Below, piece after piece: positions 12,475 to 24,542 of a DNA stretch of 64,000 nt. Origin of the DNA: Tetraselmis striata (lineage: Eukaryota > Chlorophyta > Chlorodendrophyceae > Chlorodendrales > Chlorodendraceae); the NCBI GenBank assembly GCA_006384855.1, contig VCJN01002089.1, positions 186,001 through 250,000 of the forward strand. The letters are read 5' to 3'. The position numbers and the translations under genes were made by a program. Every line of letters starts with the position of its first letter. Position 1 is the first letter of the stretch. The notes under the pieces are model-generated. The model searched no databases, had not been told where the DNA came from, and saw only the letters and a list, made by a program, of their open reading frames with translations.

Positions 12475-13055
12475 GACTCAACAGCCGAAGCTGTCGGGCC
12501 TCACACAGAAGAGATCACCCAAGACATGGCCGACACCCTTCCGGAGCCCTACGAGTCCGAGGGACTAGGGGGAGTCGAGCGGCAGTCACGGTTCTAGTCG
12601 CGGGCCACCATGGCGCTCGGCATTTGTGCGGCGCGGCGCCATAGAGAGAGGGCGCCTCCCTACTTTCGCAGCGTCCGGCATCTTTCGCCCTAGCATCCAC
12701 CAGCGCCAACATCCCCCGCCCACATTTGATCTATGCATGCGTCTCGAAGTTTCTACCCATCCTCTCGACACGAGACCCACCTACAATCCAAGACTGCTTC
12801 CGCCTTCGTCGAATCGGCACGCCTGCCGACAGCCCACGCTGGCAGTCGTAAACGAACCGCGTGTTAACTGGCAAAACCAAACAGCCCAAAAATCCCATGG
12901 CCGGAAAAAGATACTCGATTTATTGCAATCGTCAAAAACGACTTGTAACTTGTAACAGACTCCTCTTCCTTTGGTCATGTCCTAAACTTGCTTTGGGGGT
13001 TTCTACTGCCCTAGATAGATCTCATCTCGCTAGGCCGCCCGTGCATGTTCAATCC
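12475..13055. other. Region without a recognised gene
   Basis: GC-rich then AT-richer sequence. A short CTGGCAAAACCA at about 12,869 resembles the B-type repeat of the PAT-like elements, so part may be an element remnant. Nothing else is recognised. Confidence 0.35.
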
Positions 13056-13059
13056 CGAG

Positions 13060-14395
13060 TTGTGCCGGACGCACATAGGCCGAGTTTGGTTTGAACCGAA
13101 CTGAATTTGGGGAGTTCGGCCGAATGCAGTTCCGACTACCGAACTGAACCGCAGTTCGGACTAAACCGACCAGCTGATCTGTCCGAACTGTCCGAACCAA
13201 ACTGAGCTCGGGCCGAACTACCACCGACCTGCGGTCTGAATATGCCTAGAATAAGCTGGTGCAATGGTTCAAGTGTATTGGGAAAATGTTGCAGGCAACA
13301 ATTTGTATAATGGAAAGGAAAATATTACATGGGGGCTCAATGAGACGGCTGAATGCAATTCCATCAGCCACAACTCATAAATGTTAGCGATTCCCGTAGC
13401 AGAAAAGAAAAATTTCATCACTACTCACATGATAAATTGTATTGACTTGCGTGTATGTACTATTATACTCGTCGTAAAACACCCCTAGCTGTGCTGCCGC
13501 TCTTCTCGCGCAATGGCGTCGCGGGGCGGACGGCATTCGGGGGTTGCTGTGCGCCGAGAGAATCGCCCTTCCTCCCGTGAAGGAGGAAGAAAGGCAGCGG
13601 CGGCGCACGAATCGGCTGATGTTGACCCGTTGAAGCTCACGCAAGCTGACCTTCCGGCCGCACGGCTTGAACTTACACTCCGCGGGCGGCGGCGCCTTTT
13701 GGGTACAGCCGCCCTCCCTGCCGCCCCCGCTAGCGCACAAGCGAGCCAGCGTCAGCCCACATGCGCGCACGATGGGGGTGTATAATGTAGATATGGAGGC
13801 TGGCTGGCAAGAGGGGGGGGGGGGTTCACTTACCCCCGCCAAACATCGCATTGCGCCCGGCTCCGCGCATGTTGCACAGAGCCGTTGTCTCAGTCGTCGT
13901 GAGCACATCGGCCTCCGTCAGCGTTGCCCGCATTTGCATTACCTCTTGCGGCATCTCTGCCGCCCACGCGATCGTGGCTGCGGCTGGCCCTTCCTTTCCA
14001 CAACGGCGTCCTCCTCGTCCTCCAACTCGATTGCGTCGTCCATGACATCATCGCGCCGGGTTCATGATATGTGATGGGCGGCGACTCCATATCAGGTTGA
14101 CATTGGAATACAAGGTTTAGGTTTGAGTGCTGGAGTGTGGAAGTGTTGTCTGTTGGGCAGCTAGATGGCGGTTGGTGCACCTTATCTACATGGGCTATCA
14201 GGCGTGCATCCGTGTATGGACGCTGCGGTAACTCGCTGGGGTCATATTTGTTGAGTTACGGTGTAGTTCGAAGACCCCCTAGTTCCGATCATTTTCGAGG
14301 CCGCAGTTCAGACCGAAATGAATTCGGGGGGTTCAATTCGGCTTTGGCCCGAACTCCCGAGCCACCCCGAACTGAACCGAGTTCGTTGGCACATC
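13060..14395. mobile_element. Candidate DNA transposon or large MITE with CCGAACTGAACCG-rich inverted ends
   Basis: The left end (about 13,060-13,230) and the reverse complement of the right end (about 14,270-14,395) share GAGTT(T/C)GG..., GAACCGAACTGAA/GGTTCAGTTCGG and TCTGAA(C/T) blocks. The outermost right sequence read inward is CAGGGATGTGCCAACG, which resembles the CA(G)GG start of hAT terminal repeats. The ends are not perfect copies and no target duplication was identified. The interior has an ORF at 13,513-13,785 and a short G run at 13,813, but no transposase I can name. Confidence 0.4.
13513..13785 (+). CDS. Unrecognised ORF inside the candidate transposon
   Basis: 90 codons, starting MASRGGRHSGVAVRREN, basic and Ala-rich, with a stop at 13,785 shortly before a G tract. 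It could be the first exon of an element-encoded protein, but nothing diagnostic is visible and it may be chance in GC-rich DNA. Confidence 0.2.
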   Translation: MASRGGRHSGVAVRRENRPSSREGGRKAAAAHESADVDPLKLTQADLPAARLELTLRGRRRLLGTAALPAAPASAQASQRQPTCAHDGGV

Positions 14396-14699
14396 CCTGG
14401 TCCAAACGCTAAAGGTTGTTGTACGGGTTAGCAAATGTCAAGCATTTGCCTCCTCCGCTCCCCGGCCCGGTTGGATTACTTAGCGTGCACTACCATCAAA
14501 GCGGAGCATTATAGCCGCCTGCCATCATCTTTCCAGTTTTCGATCGCTGCTTCACAGCGAGCCCCACAACCCACCTCGTCATCTTGCATTTTTGCGGCCT
14601 TGCGCAACTGTCATCCACAGCTAAGACGGCTTCAAAAATCTGTAAACCTGCCAGACCCCCTTATTTGGCAAGACCTGACTCCCCCTTTGCTGATGGTGC

Positions 14700-16218
14700 C
14701 GACGTTTCAAGTTCAGTCTGGTTATGCCAACAACGTCGCGCGCAGGCTGTTTTACACGATGAAGAGCCGAAATTGGCATAAAGTCTTAGGGAAAGCGTGG
14801 GAAAACGGAGCAAGGGGGGGCGGCGGGGGGTTGTGTGTAACACAGCGAAACTAGGATGGCGGGCTCAGCTGCTACGGCTGGTTTTATGTCTACTTGTGCT
14901 GCACACGAACGGGCGCAGCGAGGGGTGAACTAGCACCACTTAGCAGCACATGTAGTCGGAAAGGCGCATAGGAAATAAAGGAGGAAACCCCATATAAAAC
15001 TAGTTTAGATCATTTCAAGTTGACTTTGATTTTGCCAGTGAAGAGCAAACGAGGAGAGCGGCAGGTTGATCAAGCACGGGTAGCGCCAGCTCACGAAGGG
15101 GGCACCGAGAGCCAGGTTCACTACTGCGGACTCTTGTTGAACTTGAAAGTGGCGAAGGGGCGCGATGTGCTGGCCGTAGAAGAACCAAGCGCAAGGTGAA
15201 GGGAGGACCTTGCGGTCGATATAGTCCAGAACGACGTCGGAGTTAGTGGCCCATCCATCTTGGTGGCGGATGGGACAGCGGGACTCCGATAGCGTTAGAA
15301 GTTGAGGCTGCACCCTTGCGAAGGCTGTGAGAGGTCCTGGAAGTGCCGGCGGGAGGGGCAGCACCGGCGAGACGAACGGCCTCAGGGGGCCAGTCCGACA
15401 TTGTAGCGACAGTCCACGACATTGTAGCGACAGTCCACGTCAGCCTCCATGCGGCGGTGCCTGAGTAGCATGCCACGACGCGCGGCGGCGAGGTGTAGGC
15501 TGCCTTTAGCGATGGGGTCGATGTTGTGCAGTTCCAAGAACGTGTTGATTGCTGACATGTAGGGCTGCAACGACTTAGCTCCAATGCGGCCATGCTCAGC
15601 AGCAATCCAAGCGACGTACCGAAAGACGGTGGCCGCAGTCGCCTCCAACATGCTGATGTTCTCGGAGTCGCGGCAGAACTCCGCGATCTGAGACAGTTTG
15701 CCGGCGTGGCTCTTGAGCGTCGGAGAGGTAAGGGAGCCGGAGAGGAGGTCGAGGGTGTGCTGCTCCAGCTTGTCCGAGCCAAACGCTTCGTGTAGACGGG
15801 CCCGGAGTGAAGCCGCCCATGGAGCGAGAGCCTCGGGCTCGTCAATCTCGTAAATGCGACGTTTGACCGACGGAGTAGCATGAAGCGGCCCATTTTGGCA
15901 ACTTAACCGGCCGCGGCATAAGCTGCCGGTGTCAGTCGGACGGTAATTGTTGGGCGGGTTCGTCCGGGCACAAGTACGGGTTTGCGGGGCGATGTTCTTG
16001 TAGGCCGGCCGCCCCGTGCGCCCGTCGCGCTCATAGCGCCTGTCTCGCGCGTAACGTACACGCGCGAATGATGGTCGTTGCGAACCAGTTTTAACCTGCA
16101 GAGTAACATCCGACGGAGGCAGTGATAAAATGGTACGGGAGACGGGTTGTTGAACCGTCATGTGCGGGTTTGCGGATGGTTGAGCCGCACTCGGCTGTGG
16201 CTGTAAGAAGCGCCGCAC
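14700..16218 (-). mobile_element. PAT-like tyrosine-recombinase retroelement, copy B (internally deleted)
   Basis: The minus-strand frame 16,218-15,382 has a basic N-terminal part and then a phage-integrase-type core-binding domain (TLKSHAGKLSQIAEFCRDS, TVFRYVAWIAAEHG, SLQPYMSAINTFLELHNID). After a frameshift the next frame carries HSLRKGAAS, the box II HxLR motif. Comparison with copy C shows the box I segment (VVNFMFLRPEAY) is missing, so the first catalytic arginine has been deleted. A 21-22-bp tandem duplication of ACATTGTAGCGACAGTCCACG lies at the deletion point (about 15,400-15,440). B-type repeats occur at about 15,013-15,035 and 14,707-14,730, roughly 300 bp apart. Inactive. Confidence 0.75.
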
Positions 16219-18015
16219 CGATGAAGGCTGCGGGAAGCCATCGTCGACCAGTTCAAGTTGTTCACGGCAATGGCGCTCGCAGCTACGGCCCTACTTTCCC
16301 GCTACTTGTATTACATGAACCCTCCCCATGACACGGCGACCAATGTGCGCATACAATCCTGTACTTGGGTCACACCGAGAATCATTGGCTGGGCCAACAG
16401 CAATAACAACACGGCGGTGAGTATTCGTAGCAATGACCGGTTCGTATTGACCTATATGGAGAGGCTTAGTACCTTATAGTCTGAGAGAGACTGCCAAGAA
16501 TTGGGAAGCCGGCATGGCGGGTGGCATCGTCCCCAATTACCCGCACCCAGCAAGTGCAGCAAAAACACTAACAACACTCCGGGCAGCCTTCCTGCCGTAC
16601 CCCAACATGCCATGAGGCGTCGACGAGGCCACCGGGCCAGCGGCCTCCGTACTAACTCCCATCATGCAATGGGCAGATAGATACCGGCAGCCATGATCTT
16701 GTTCTATACTGATCGAGTCACGATATTTTGCAGTGAGACCAGCTGAGGAGACGCTCCATCCCCCCTTGGGAGGGTAGACTGCGGACAAATGAGGCGTAGT
16801 TGGGCCACAAGCCAAAGTGCTTATATGTACATATAAGGCATAGTTCCCCATACCCAGTAAAGTAGAGAGTGGCAGCATGTAGAATGCTATGGTTTTAGCA
16901 TGGTGTCATAATCTGACAAAGCCTTACCCATATGATTGTTCCAACTGTGTCACCTCCCCTGGCAGTCCCACGTACCCAGCAAACTGCCAGTAGGGGCAGT
17001 TTAAAACCGTTGTCGATTCACATGGTGGAGAGCTCACATCCGCCGTTGATTCAGATGGCCAAGGGAGCTAGGTTTCGGGCGGTGGGCACTGGGTGCGCAT
17101 GGCAGCGGCGGCCGGGCGCTGCGCGGAATTGTTGGCCAGCATAACTTTGATCGATTACACTTACCAGCTATACGAAAATTCAGCTAGTAGTGCAGGGTCA
17201 TTGTGTTATATGTGCACCACACATATTGCCCCACATCTTGTGAGGACATGCGAAACCATGATAAGTGATGGTATGTCACTATGTCCGGATCAGCATGGAA
17301 GCAGCATAGTTTCTCCCCGATGTGCTTCAGCACGACAGGGAAGGCATGATGCCCCCGTGCGAATGTTGGGCTGAAGGGGCGCCTTGCTGTGCCACACATC
17401 AGTGCCGATGGGGGACCCTATTGCCATGCGCTCAACTGCGTGCAGTTGGCACACAGCGAGGGCGAGGTCCGGCACCGAAGGGCTGGTGTGGGACACTTCT
17501 AGGAAGTACAACACTTCTCGAACATACATGCATGTGGTTGTTATGCTGCTCCACCTCGGCACGCCTGTCTCGCAGTACGGCATGCTTCTTTGCACTATTC
17601 ATTAGTAGGCACTCACTGCTCGTCACATGCAGTAGTGTGCTTGAACTCTCCGAGACATGTCTCGGGCTTCTTATGCACAACGTGCATGAGTGTATACCAA
17701 AGCTCAGCATGGCGACACTATGTAGGCAGTTTGGAGTCAGGCGTGGGGGGGGGGGGGGGGGAGGGGGGGGGGGCTTTATCCACAAGTTTCGCTTCCGTCC
17801 TTGTGTCCTGGCTGGTGTACGATACAGAGGTAGCTAACTAACATCATAGAATGATGTCCCCACCCCTATCTTACACTGGTGATACATGTTGTTTGTGCGG
17901 GGTAGTAGTGCAGCCAACAACCTCATTAATCATAATCAACGATCACAACAAATCATTTTCGACCGCAGATAAGAGTTGAATCGTCCGTCGATTTCACAAA
18001 CCGCATTTCCGCTGC
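16219..18015. other. Region without a recognised gene
   Basis: No open frame shows motifs or convincing composition. A run of G with a few A (about 17,743-17,774) is the only notable feature. Confidence 0.5.
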
Positions 18016-18017
18016 TA

Positions 18018-18118
18018 GCGGCCGGGGCAGCGGGGCGCCAACGCACCGCGGCCGGGACAGCGGGGCGCCAACGCGCCGTCGTGGCCGGGGCAGCGGGGCG
18101 CCAACGCGCAGCAGGGTA
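18018..18118. repeat. ~32-bp minisatellite, three copies
   Basis: Three units of GGCCGGG(G/A)CAGCGGGGCGCCAACGC separated by short variable spacers. The array ends with a decayed GCAACGCGCAGCA. Confidence 0.75.
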
Positions 18119-18314
18119 GCAACGCGCAGCACTATACGCAATATGCGGTTCACATGGCAGTAGAAAATTGCGTATATACTCGGAACATGCTGCGTTAAGA
18201 TTCTGAGTAAATGGGGGGCAGAGGGGGGGGGGGCATGGGGCCAGGTTAGGGGGGGGGGGTCACTTGATGCTATGGGGTCGAGCCCCATTTCAAATGTGCG
18301 CTTCCATGCTGGCT

Positions 18315-18900
18315 CAGGCTCCAGTATGCCAGTTCCTTGCCAATACTTTCCAGCGCCTGTGCGCATGCCGCCCAGTTGGCAGGGACGGCTGAGGCGCCTT
18401 GCTGCACGGCGGCCGAGGTCCCGGTACTGAAGTAACACCGCTCAACAGCGTCTCCTTCGCCGTCGCTGTCGCTGCGCGGTTGTCGTCAGAGGGGTTGCCT
18501 TTCACAACCCCCGCGACAATGCCTTCATCGGCGTCGCTATCCGCGTCGAGAAGTTCGCGTAGCTCCTGTCTGGTGCACATACGCGCGCAAGCATCTTAAC
18601 TAATGAGCTTGTAATAAGGATGAAGCATAGCAAATCGTCGTTTACACGTTGCGAGTGCGATACTCTCACCCCTACGCCAATGACTAAGCAACCCCCCGAA
18701 AAAGGCACCATCGGTGGATGCTGCGCGATAAGGGGCGCACCGCCGGTAGGGCATCAATGGCGCCTTGAGGAAACCTGCGAGTGAAATCGCTCAGCTGCTA
18801 TGTCGTCAGGTATCGCCGTTGTATCTCCGACTCGGTTAGCTCTTCGGAATCGCCGTCGTCGTAAATCACCTTCACTATAGCTCCCTAAGTCCCGATCCGC
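18315..18900 (-). pseudogene. Tudor-like/acidic protein fragments, probably transposon-derived
   Basis: On the minus strand, 18,880-18,810 reads VKVIYDDGDSEELTESEI, the conserved Y-x-DGD-x-E-x-L-x-x-x-E signature of a Tudor/PTM-like fold, followed by a stop. Lower down the same strand an ORF starting at 18,580 reads MCTRQELRELLDADSDADEG, acidic and unrecognised. The two may be exons of one gene or remnants of one element. The same DGD motif recurs in the 57.7-kb gene. Confidence 0.4.
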
Positions 18901-19580
18901 CGGGTTTGCGTCCTCGTTATCCCATCTCCAACTGACGACCTAGATGTTGGATGATACACACGGGTACGTAGCTATAACTGGGCGGCGGTGGGCCTATGGC
19001 AGGTGTGTAACGGGACGTCGGGGAGGGCAACGGGGGGGGGGGGGGGGGGGGGGTAAGAGAGAGACTACCTGGCCGAGAAAGCTCCCCCACGTCCAGAACG
19101 TCTTACTTATAACAGCGCCCAGGTGAAGTTCGGCATTCATACCATGCGCTACCATGCTTGCTCTCATGCCACCATCAAACGACACCGAACGCCTCTCCCC
19201 GCCGCTGGGTGCGGGGCTCGCTGCTTCGTTTCGGGGAGACAAGAGTGGCGGAGACGGAGGCAGGGGCACTGGCGGCGGCCGCGGTATCGATGCACCCACC
19301 GGCTCACCCCGCGTTTCGGTCTGACATGGTCCGGACGGAGCAGAGGGGTGACGGCCGTACGGTGCAGCAGCTACTACCGCATCGCGCCATCCCCACCGGC
19401 TGCGACAGACGCATCGGTGGACGGAGGCGGCAGGGCGCACGCCCATCTGTGCTTCTCGTAGAACAGAGTCTTCGTAAAGCCGGCGCCACACGCGTGGCAG
19501 CGCATTCTCGTGGTCACCGGTACCCAAGTCCCTTCGGCAGCGGTCCATGCCTCCCTGCCCTCATGAACACTGCTCTCTCA
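18901..19580. other. Region without a recognised gene
   Basis: Contains a run of about 22 G (19,031-19,052). ORFs over 19,123-19,676 on + and 19,548-18,994 on - overlap each other and show no motif. Confidence 0.4.
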
Positions 19581-19582
19581 CA

Positions 19583-19812
19583 GCGTGGTACTGGTGTGAA
19601 TTACAAAAAGGGCAGTTCCCCAGAATTAGAAAATCAACACAGCAAGCCGCCTAAAAGCGGCCCGCATCCCGCATAAGGCGTGGTACTGGTGTGAATTACA
19701 AAAAGGGCAATTCCCCTGAGCTGCTGGTGTGAATTACAAAAAGGGCAGTTCCCCAGAATTAGAAAATCAACACAGCAAGCCGCCTAAAAGCGGCCCGCAT
19801 CCCGCATAAGGC
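19583..19812 (-). repeat. LINE 3'-tail repeat with stem-loops
   Basis: A block of about 95 bp is present twice (19,583-19,680 and about 19,725-19,812) plus a shorter middle copy. Read on the element's (minus) strand it holds GCCGCTTTTAGGCGGC, a perfect hairpin, followed by GGGGAACTGCCCTTTTTG and TAATTCACACCAG. It lies just beyond the ORF of the adjacent LINE fragment, which fits a 3' UTR with recognition structure. A related GGGCCGCTTTTACGCGGCAA is at 51,219-51,238. Confidence 0.65.
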
Positions 19813-21514
19813 GGGATGGATGAGTGATGCGCACACGGTTCAGAGTCCGGGCCACGCGAGCACGTGTGTGTGTGGGTGATCCTCGGACGTGCTGTGCAGC
19901 TTCAGCAACGGGATGGGAGACGAATCTGCGCCGTCTGATGAGGCAGCGAGCACGCTCTCGAGCGGCCACCAAGCTGAGGACCCCGAGGAAATCTCTTGCG
20001 AGCAAGGCCTCCTGGTGAGCCCGGGTGATGCACCGAGTGCCCCGCGATGAGAGGGCACCCCGGTCCGCAGCCAAGCATGCGATACCACGCACTGTGCGGT
20101 GCACCCCCTTGCTCACCTCACCCACTGTGCCGAAGACCATGCCCGTGTACTCCGACATATCCAGGATGTCTCGAAGAGGACCCTTGTGTCCGGGCTCTGT
20201 GTTGTGCCACGCCGCGTCCCGCGCAGCCAACCCCCGTTGTATGTCGCCCAACAGGGAGCGCTCAAACCGATCCACAGCTGTGGCCCGGGGCACTGAAGTG
20301 TACTTGACCCCGTACCGCATAGTCTTGAACTCTAGCAGCGTGGACTTCAAGCTCCGGGGATCATAGCTCCCGGTCACGACGTTGAACGCCGGAAGGGAGA
20401 GCTCTGCGTCCGGCACTAGGTCCTTGAGTTCATCCCGGGGTACGGTGTTGCCGAGAGGCACTGCCTGCTGGAACAAGTCATCCACCTCCCGCCGTACCGC
20501 GATACCTAGGTCGTGAACACAGTGATCGCGGAAGGCATCTGCGATAGCGTCGTGCCGTACACGCCAGTGAGCGTCTCCAGGCGCCGGGAGGTTCATGAGC
20601 GCGTCGCCGTATAGATCAACAATGACGGGGTTGTGCTCCGTCGAGGGCAGAATAATCTGGCACCCAACCACCGGGGCCAAGCACGGGCTAGGCAGAAAGA
20701 AATACCCGGCCGCGACCTCCCGCAGCTCATGCGGAGTCATGGCTGTCCGCGCGGTGGGGATGGCCACTGTCCACATGCCTGACGCCGCGTCGAGCTGGTT
20801 GAACAAGATCCGTTCCCTACATGTGGCAGGGAGAGCGCACACCTCATTTCGAAGCCAAGAGTTGTTGGCCTGGTCTAGAAATGCCGTCAGCTCCTTTTGC
20901 GAGCCCGACGCAGCCTCCACTTCCCGCTCCATCTGGCGTGCATCTGCGTCGCCGAGATGGCCAGCAGTAGCCGCTTGGAGGCGGCCCCACGCCTCGCGCA
21001 TCTCCGCGGCGTAGCTGTCCGACCCATGAGCATCGTCGAGGAAGTGGTCATACTGGCGGGCGGAAGAATTTGCGTTGAAGCTGCCTCGGCCAAGTACGGA
21101 CCCGAGCTGTGGGTCGAAGAAACCAGGGGTGGGGGTGTTGGTGCCGGAGTTCCTAGTCAGGAACCTTGGGAGGATGGCGTTCATGCAGCCGATGAAGGCG
21201 GCATCACGAACGGTAGCCATGCGGCGGATGCCAGCTCCCTTCAATCGAGTGGGGAGGTGAAGCCTGCTGCGCGCCCTGGCCACTGCATCCTCGCTCAAGG
21301 TAGCCACCTCCGCTGCCATGGGGTCGGGGTCGTGCAAAAGCTCCGCCAAGAAATCGGTGACCACCGGATTGGTGTCGGTGCCGTACGTGGAGGGATCAAA
21401 AGAGACCCCTAGCACCCGTTCGATAATAAGGCGTGGTACTGGTACTGGTACTGGTACGTACCGAAGCTCACCAGTAGCATCGGACGATGAAATCACCAGC
21501 AGTACCTGTACCAT
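19784..21514 (-). pseudogene. LINE-type polyprotein, region downstream of reverse transcriptase
   Basis: An open frame of 576 codons. It contains RLHLPTRLKGAGIRRMA followed by AAFIGCMNAILPRFL, the post-RT L-P-x-R-x-G-G-x-G-I-R type block of non-LTR elements. Next comes VDLYGDALMNLPAPGDAHWR, RHDAI, and later STLLEFKTMRYG with an E-x-K core, then GMVFGTVGEVSKGVH. The L-x-E-x-K arrangement recalls PD-(D/E)xK nucleases, and I infer a nuclease-like C-terminal domain. The RT palm (A/D-D box) is absent, so the element is 5'-truncated, although the 3' part is uninterrupted. The frame begins inside a GGTACT microsatellite (21,431-21,457 on +), so its start is not a true initiation site. Confidence 0.7.
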
Positions 21515-21565
21515 TCAAAAATCCTCCCCCCCCGTCGCCACACCACGACAGGGCTAAAGTACAGA

Positions 21566-23236
21566 GTGGCCGAAATTCCTACCCCGCCACGCGCCGGCCA
21601 CCGCCGCCTGCCGCCTCCTGCTCCCGCCATGCGAAGCCCACCGACTGCCTCCCCCTCAGTCCTTCCGCGAGAGTCGGGAGGACAGACCCCCCGGTCAGCC
21701 CTCAGACGACGACATGGAGGCGGCAAGCGAGGAGTCGTTGGGGGATCCGGAGCGGCCGCAAGCGGGCCGGGCCACGGCAGACCTGCCCCCACCGGCCGGC
21801 GGCCTCGCCGCCCCGCCGCCATACACAACTCACCGGCATGTCCCACAGGACGCACCCGCAGACCCGGCCACCGCAAATCCAGACACCCTACTCCCGGGAG
21901 ACGCGATGGAGGTCGAGGCGGACGAGATCTCGAACGGTCAGGCCGCACACGCCCCCCGGGTAGTGTGAGCCCGGCCGCGCCGGCTGATCAGACCCTTCGC
22001 ACCCCGCGCAGATCCTTACGGATTTCAAAAGCCGCAGGCAACAAGGCCGCCGCCCAACGACGCCCCGGCTGCAGCTGCCCCTCGTCGCGGTAGCGGCAAA
22101 TCCAAAAAACCCAAAAACAACGCTTCCCCAAAAACGCAGTCTCAGCAAGGGCCGCCAGGCCGCTGCGACCGCAGCCGCCTCCGATCCAGAGCCGCCCGCC
22201 GGCGGACCGCCCCCCCCCCCCCCCCCCCACACGCCGCCCGCAAAACGGCCACATACGCCGACGCACTAGGGCACCAAACTCAACTTATGTCCTAGAATCC
22301 CCCATGATCCCCAGGACGCCAAACTGGCACCACTCGCCCCAGACTGTCAGATGCTCAGGCAGGTACGGAGGTACCGCAGATGGGGCGCGGGCCGCCGCCA
22401 GCGGCGGCCCGCGACCTGCCCCACTCCAAGCGGCGCGCGTGCCCTCGCGCCCCATCCACGCCCGAAATTCCGCGCGGGGTGGTCGCAAAGGCGGCCGCTA
22501 CCCTACAGAAAGCCCTAATAGGCAAAACCCCAATTCCAGCAGCGCCCGCGGCTCCGCTGCCAACAGACCCGGGCTCGGCTGGACCTTCCACAGCCCCACG
22601 GGCGCCCCCAACCCTCTATTCCCGCCCACACCCTGCGCTGACATTGGCCCAACGCGTCAACATACCCCCACATGGCGCCGGCGCCGGCCCAGCCGTGCCG
22701 GCGCTCTACAAAATTCCCCTACACGGTGTAAAGCACCTAACTCTTTCGGGCGAATACAACCCTTCCCCCCCGTCGGACACAACCACCTTGGTGCTCAACG
22801 GCATAGCCAACCCCCAACACGACATTACCACGTCTGTTGAACGCCACAACGCGTCGGCCCTCCACAACCCCCAGGCCAACGTCTTCTCTCCCGGTCCGTA
22901 CCCGGGCCCCAGAGGACCTCTCATGCCGAGACAACTCCCCCGATGCCGATCTCCGCAAAGAGCTCATCTCGGAGGCCGCCACCTTACTCACCATACGCTC
23001 CCCCCGCACGCACCCCCGCCTCACTGCCGGGATCGCGGCCTTGGGCGCTGGCGGCCTGCTGCACCCCATCACACGCACTCCCTCACCGGACCCCCCCCCC
23101 CCCCCCCCCGCCCCCGCCCGCGGGGGACGATAACAGCATGACAAACGACCAGCCACCCTCCGGGGAGGACTACTCCGACCTCGGGGAAGAGGACGAACAT
23201 GGGAGAGAGTCCATGTACGACGACGACTGGCTCTGA
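21566..23236 (+). pseudogene. Proline-rich gag-like ORF, frameshifted
   Basis: Reading + strand from about 21,566, Pro/Arg-rich sequence leads into a frame with GVVAKAAATLQKALIG and LTLAQRVN ... VKHLTLSGEYN (22,480-22,900). It then shifts to DADLRKELISEAATLLTI (22,940-23,000) and shifts again after a run of 18 C (about 23,091-23,108). It ends with the acidic tail EDYSDLGEEDEHGRESMYDD before TGA at 23,234-23,236. The composition is that of a retroelement ORF1/gag, but no zinc knuckle is visible. Poly-C tracts at 22,208-22,227 and 23,091 coincide with frame breaks. Confidence 0.35.
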
Positions 23237-24540
23237 CTCCGCCTCCGCCGCGCCTCCCCGGCCCCCAACCTACTTCTCCCCCAACGACCACCCATAACGC
23301 TGGCTACCGTCCGACCCCCAGACCACCGCCAGACCCACCCTCAAGCACCTCCGGCGCCCACGAACATGCCGCTTACCCCCATAAACCACCACCACTCGGC
23401 GAGCACCCCGTGCTCCCTGCTCGCCGACACTAGCACATGCAGCTATTCCATCAACAACAACTATCCCATCTAACAACGGCCGGGATGGCGCCCGCTTCGG
23501 GATGGGGTCCCCTGCACGATACCTGGAGCGGGCGGGGCGCTCTGGCTGCTTTAGTCCAACTAAGTCTCCTCTGCATGCCTCCCATGCCTTAGTCGCTCGG
23601 AGTGGATGGTAACATGGCACCGCCCTAGCCCGACGCCTACTTGAGCCGTGGGTCGATGCTGCAACTAGCGGACCAACAACCAACGGACTGCTTGGGGCTC
23701 TATGCCGAACATGGCGCGGAAGACTGAGAAGCCGCGAAGCCGGTGATAGTAGACATGCGGGGCAGCCGATGGTTGCAGCGGAAGGAGGCGGGGATGGAAA
23801 CAGAAGAGGAAGGCCGGTAGCCGGAGCTGTAATACACATATGTGTCCCTACTATGGTTAGAGATGGCTGGCCCTAAATACAACTCGGTTCGGGCGGCGGA
23901 GAGCAGCGACGAACTAGCATGTTGTAATTCAATTTCAATTTCAATTTCAATTTGCCCTCAGGAATACGGCGCTTGGAGCTGCGACGCCCCATGGCACACC
24001 ACTACTCGGCGCCGGCGGCTCGCATCGGCGGGTGTTTGTAGGGGCTAGTCACTGGCGCTCACGCGGGTGCTTCGCCACTGCACGACTACATAGCCGGCTG
24101 CTGAGACCTACGGGCACGGTACCAATATTGCTGCGTCGTCAACTCGTCACAGAGCTTGTGAGGCATTAAAGTACAGGGTGGCGAAATTCGGAGCGATTAC
24201 GGATTTACGGGCAGCCGCGCGAGGCGCTATGTGGGCCCAATGTACTATGGGATGACACCACATGCTACTGCCTACTGGTAGCATATATATGTGTATGTAT
24301 ATATATATGTATATATATATATATATAGATATATATAGATATATACATAAATAACGGAACGCGGGCGAGCCGGGCACGGGTTGCGACTACCGAGCCTAGC
24401 AGAAAAGTGATGGCGATTATACGGTAGATACGGCGATATTACACACAAATTCCCTGGGAAAATCCCTATTACGGGCCTTTACGGTATAATTACGAGATGG
24501 TCCGGGAGGCTAGTGTGATCACGGTGCACTCGCTTGATCT
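23237..24540. other. Gene-poor stretch with simple repeats
   Basis: Holds an (ATTTCA)n hexamer at about 23,927-23,953 and a (TA)n microsatellite at 24,286-24,347. No coding sequence is recognised. Confidence 0.55.
24286..24347. repeat. (TA)n microsatellite
   Basis: ATATATAT with occasional G interruptions; an AT-rich island in GC-rich surroundings. Confidence 0.85.
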
Positions 24541-24542
24541 CG

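Noticed and set aside
15382-16218. A host tyrosine-recombinase or phage integrase gene
   Set aside because: The box I region is deleted, several decayed relatives exist in the window, and terminal split repeats mark it as a retroelement.
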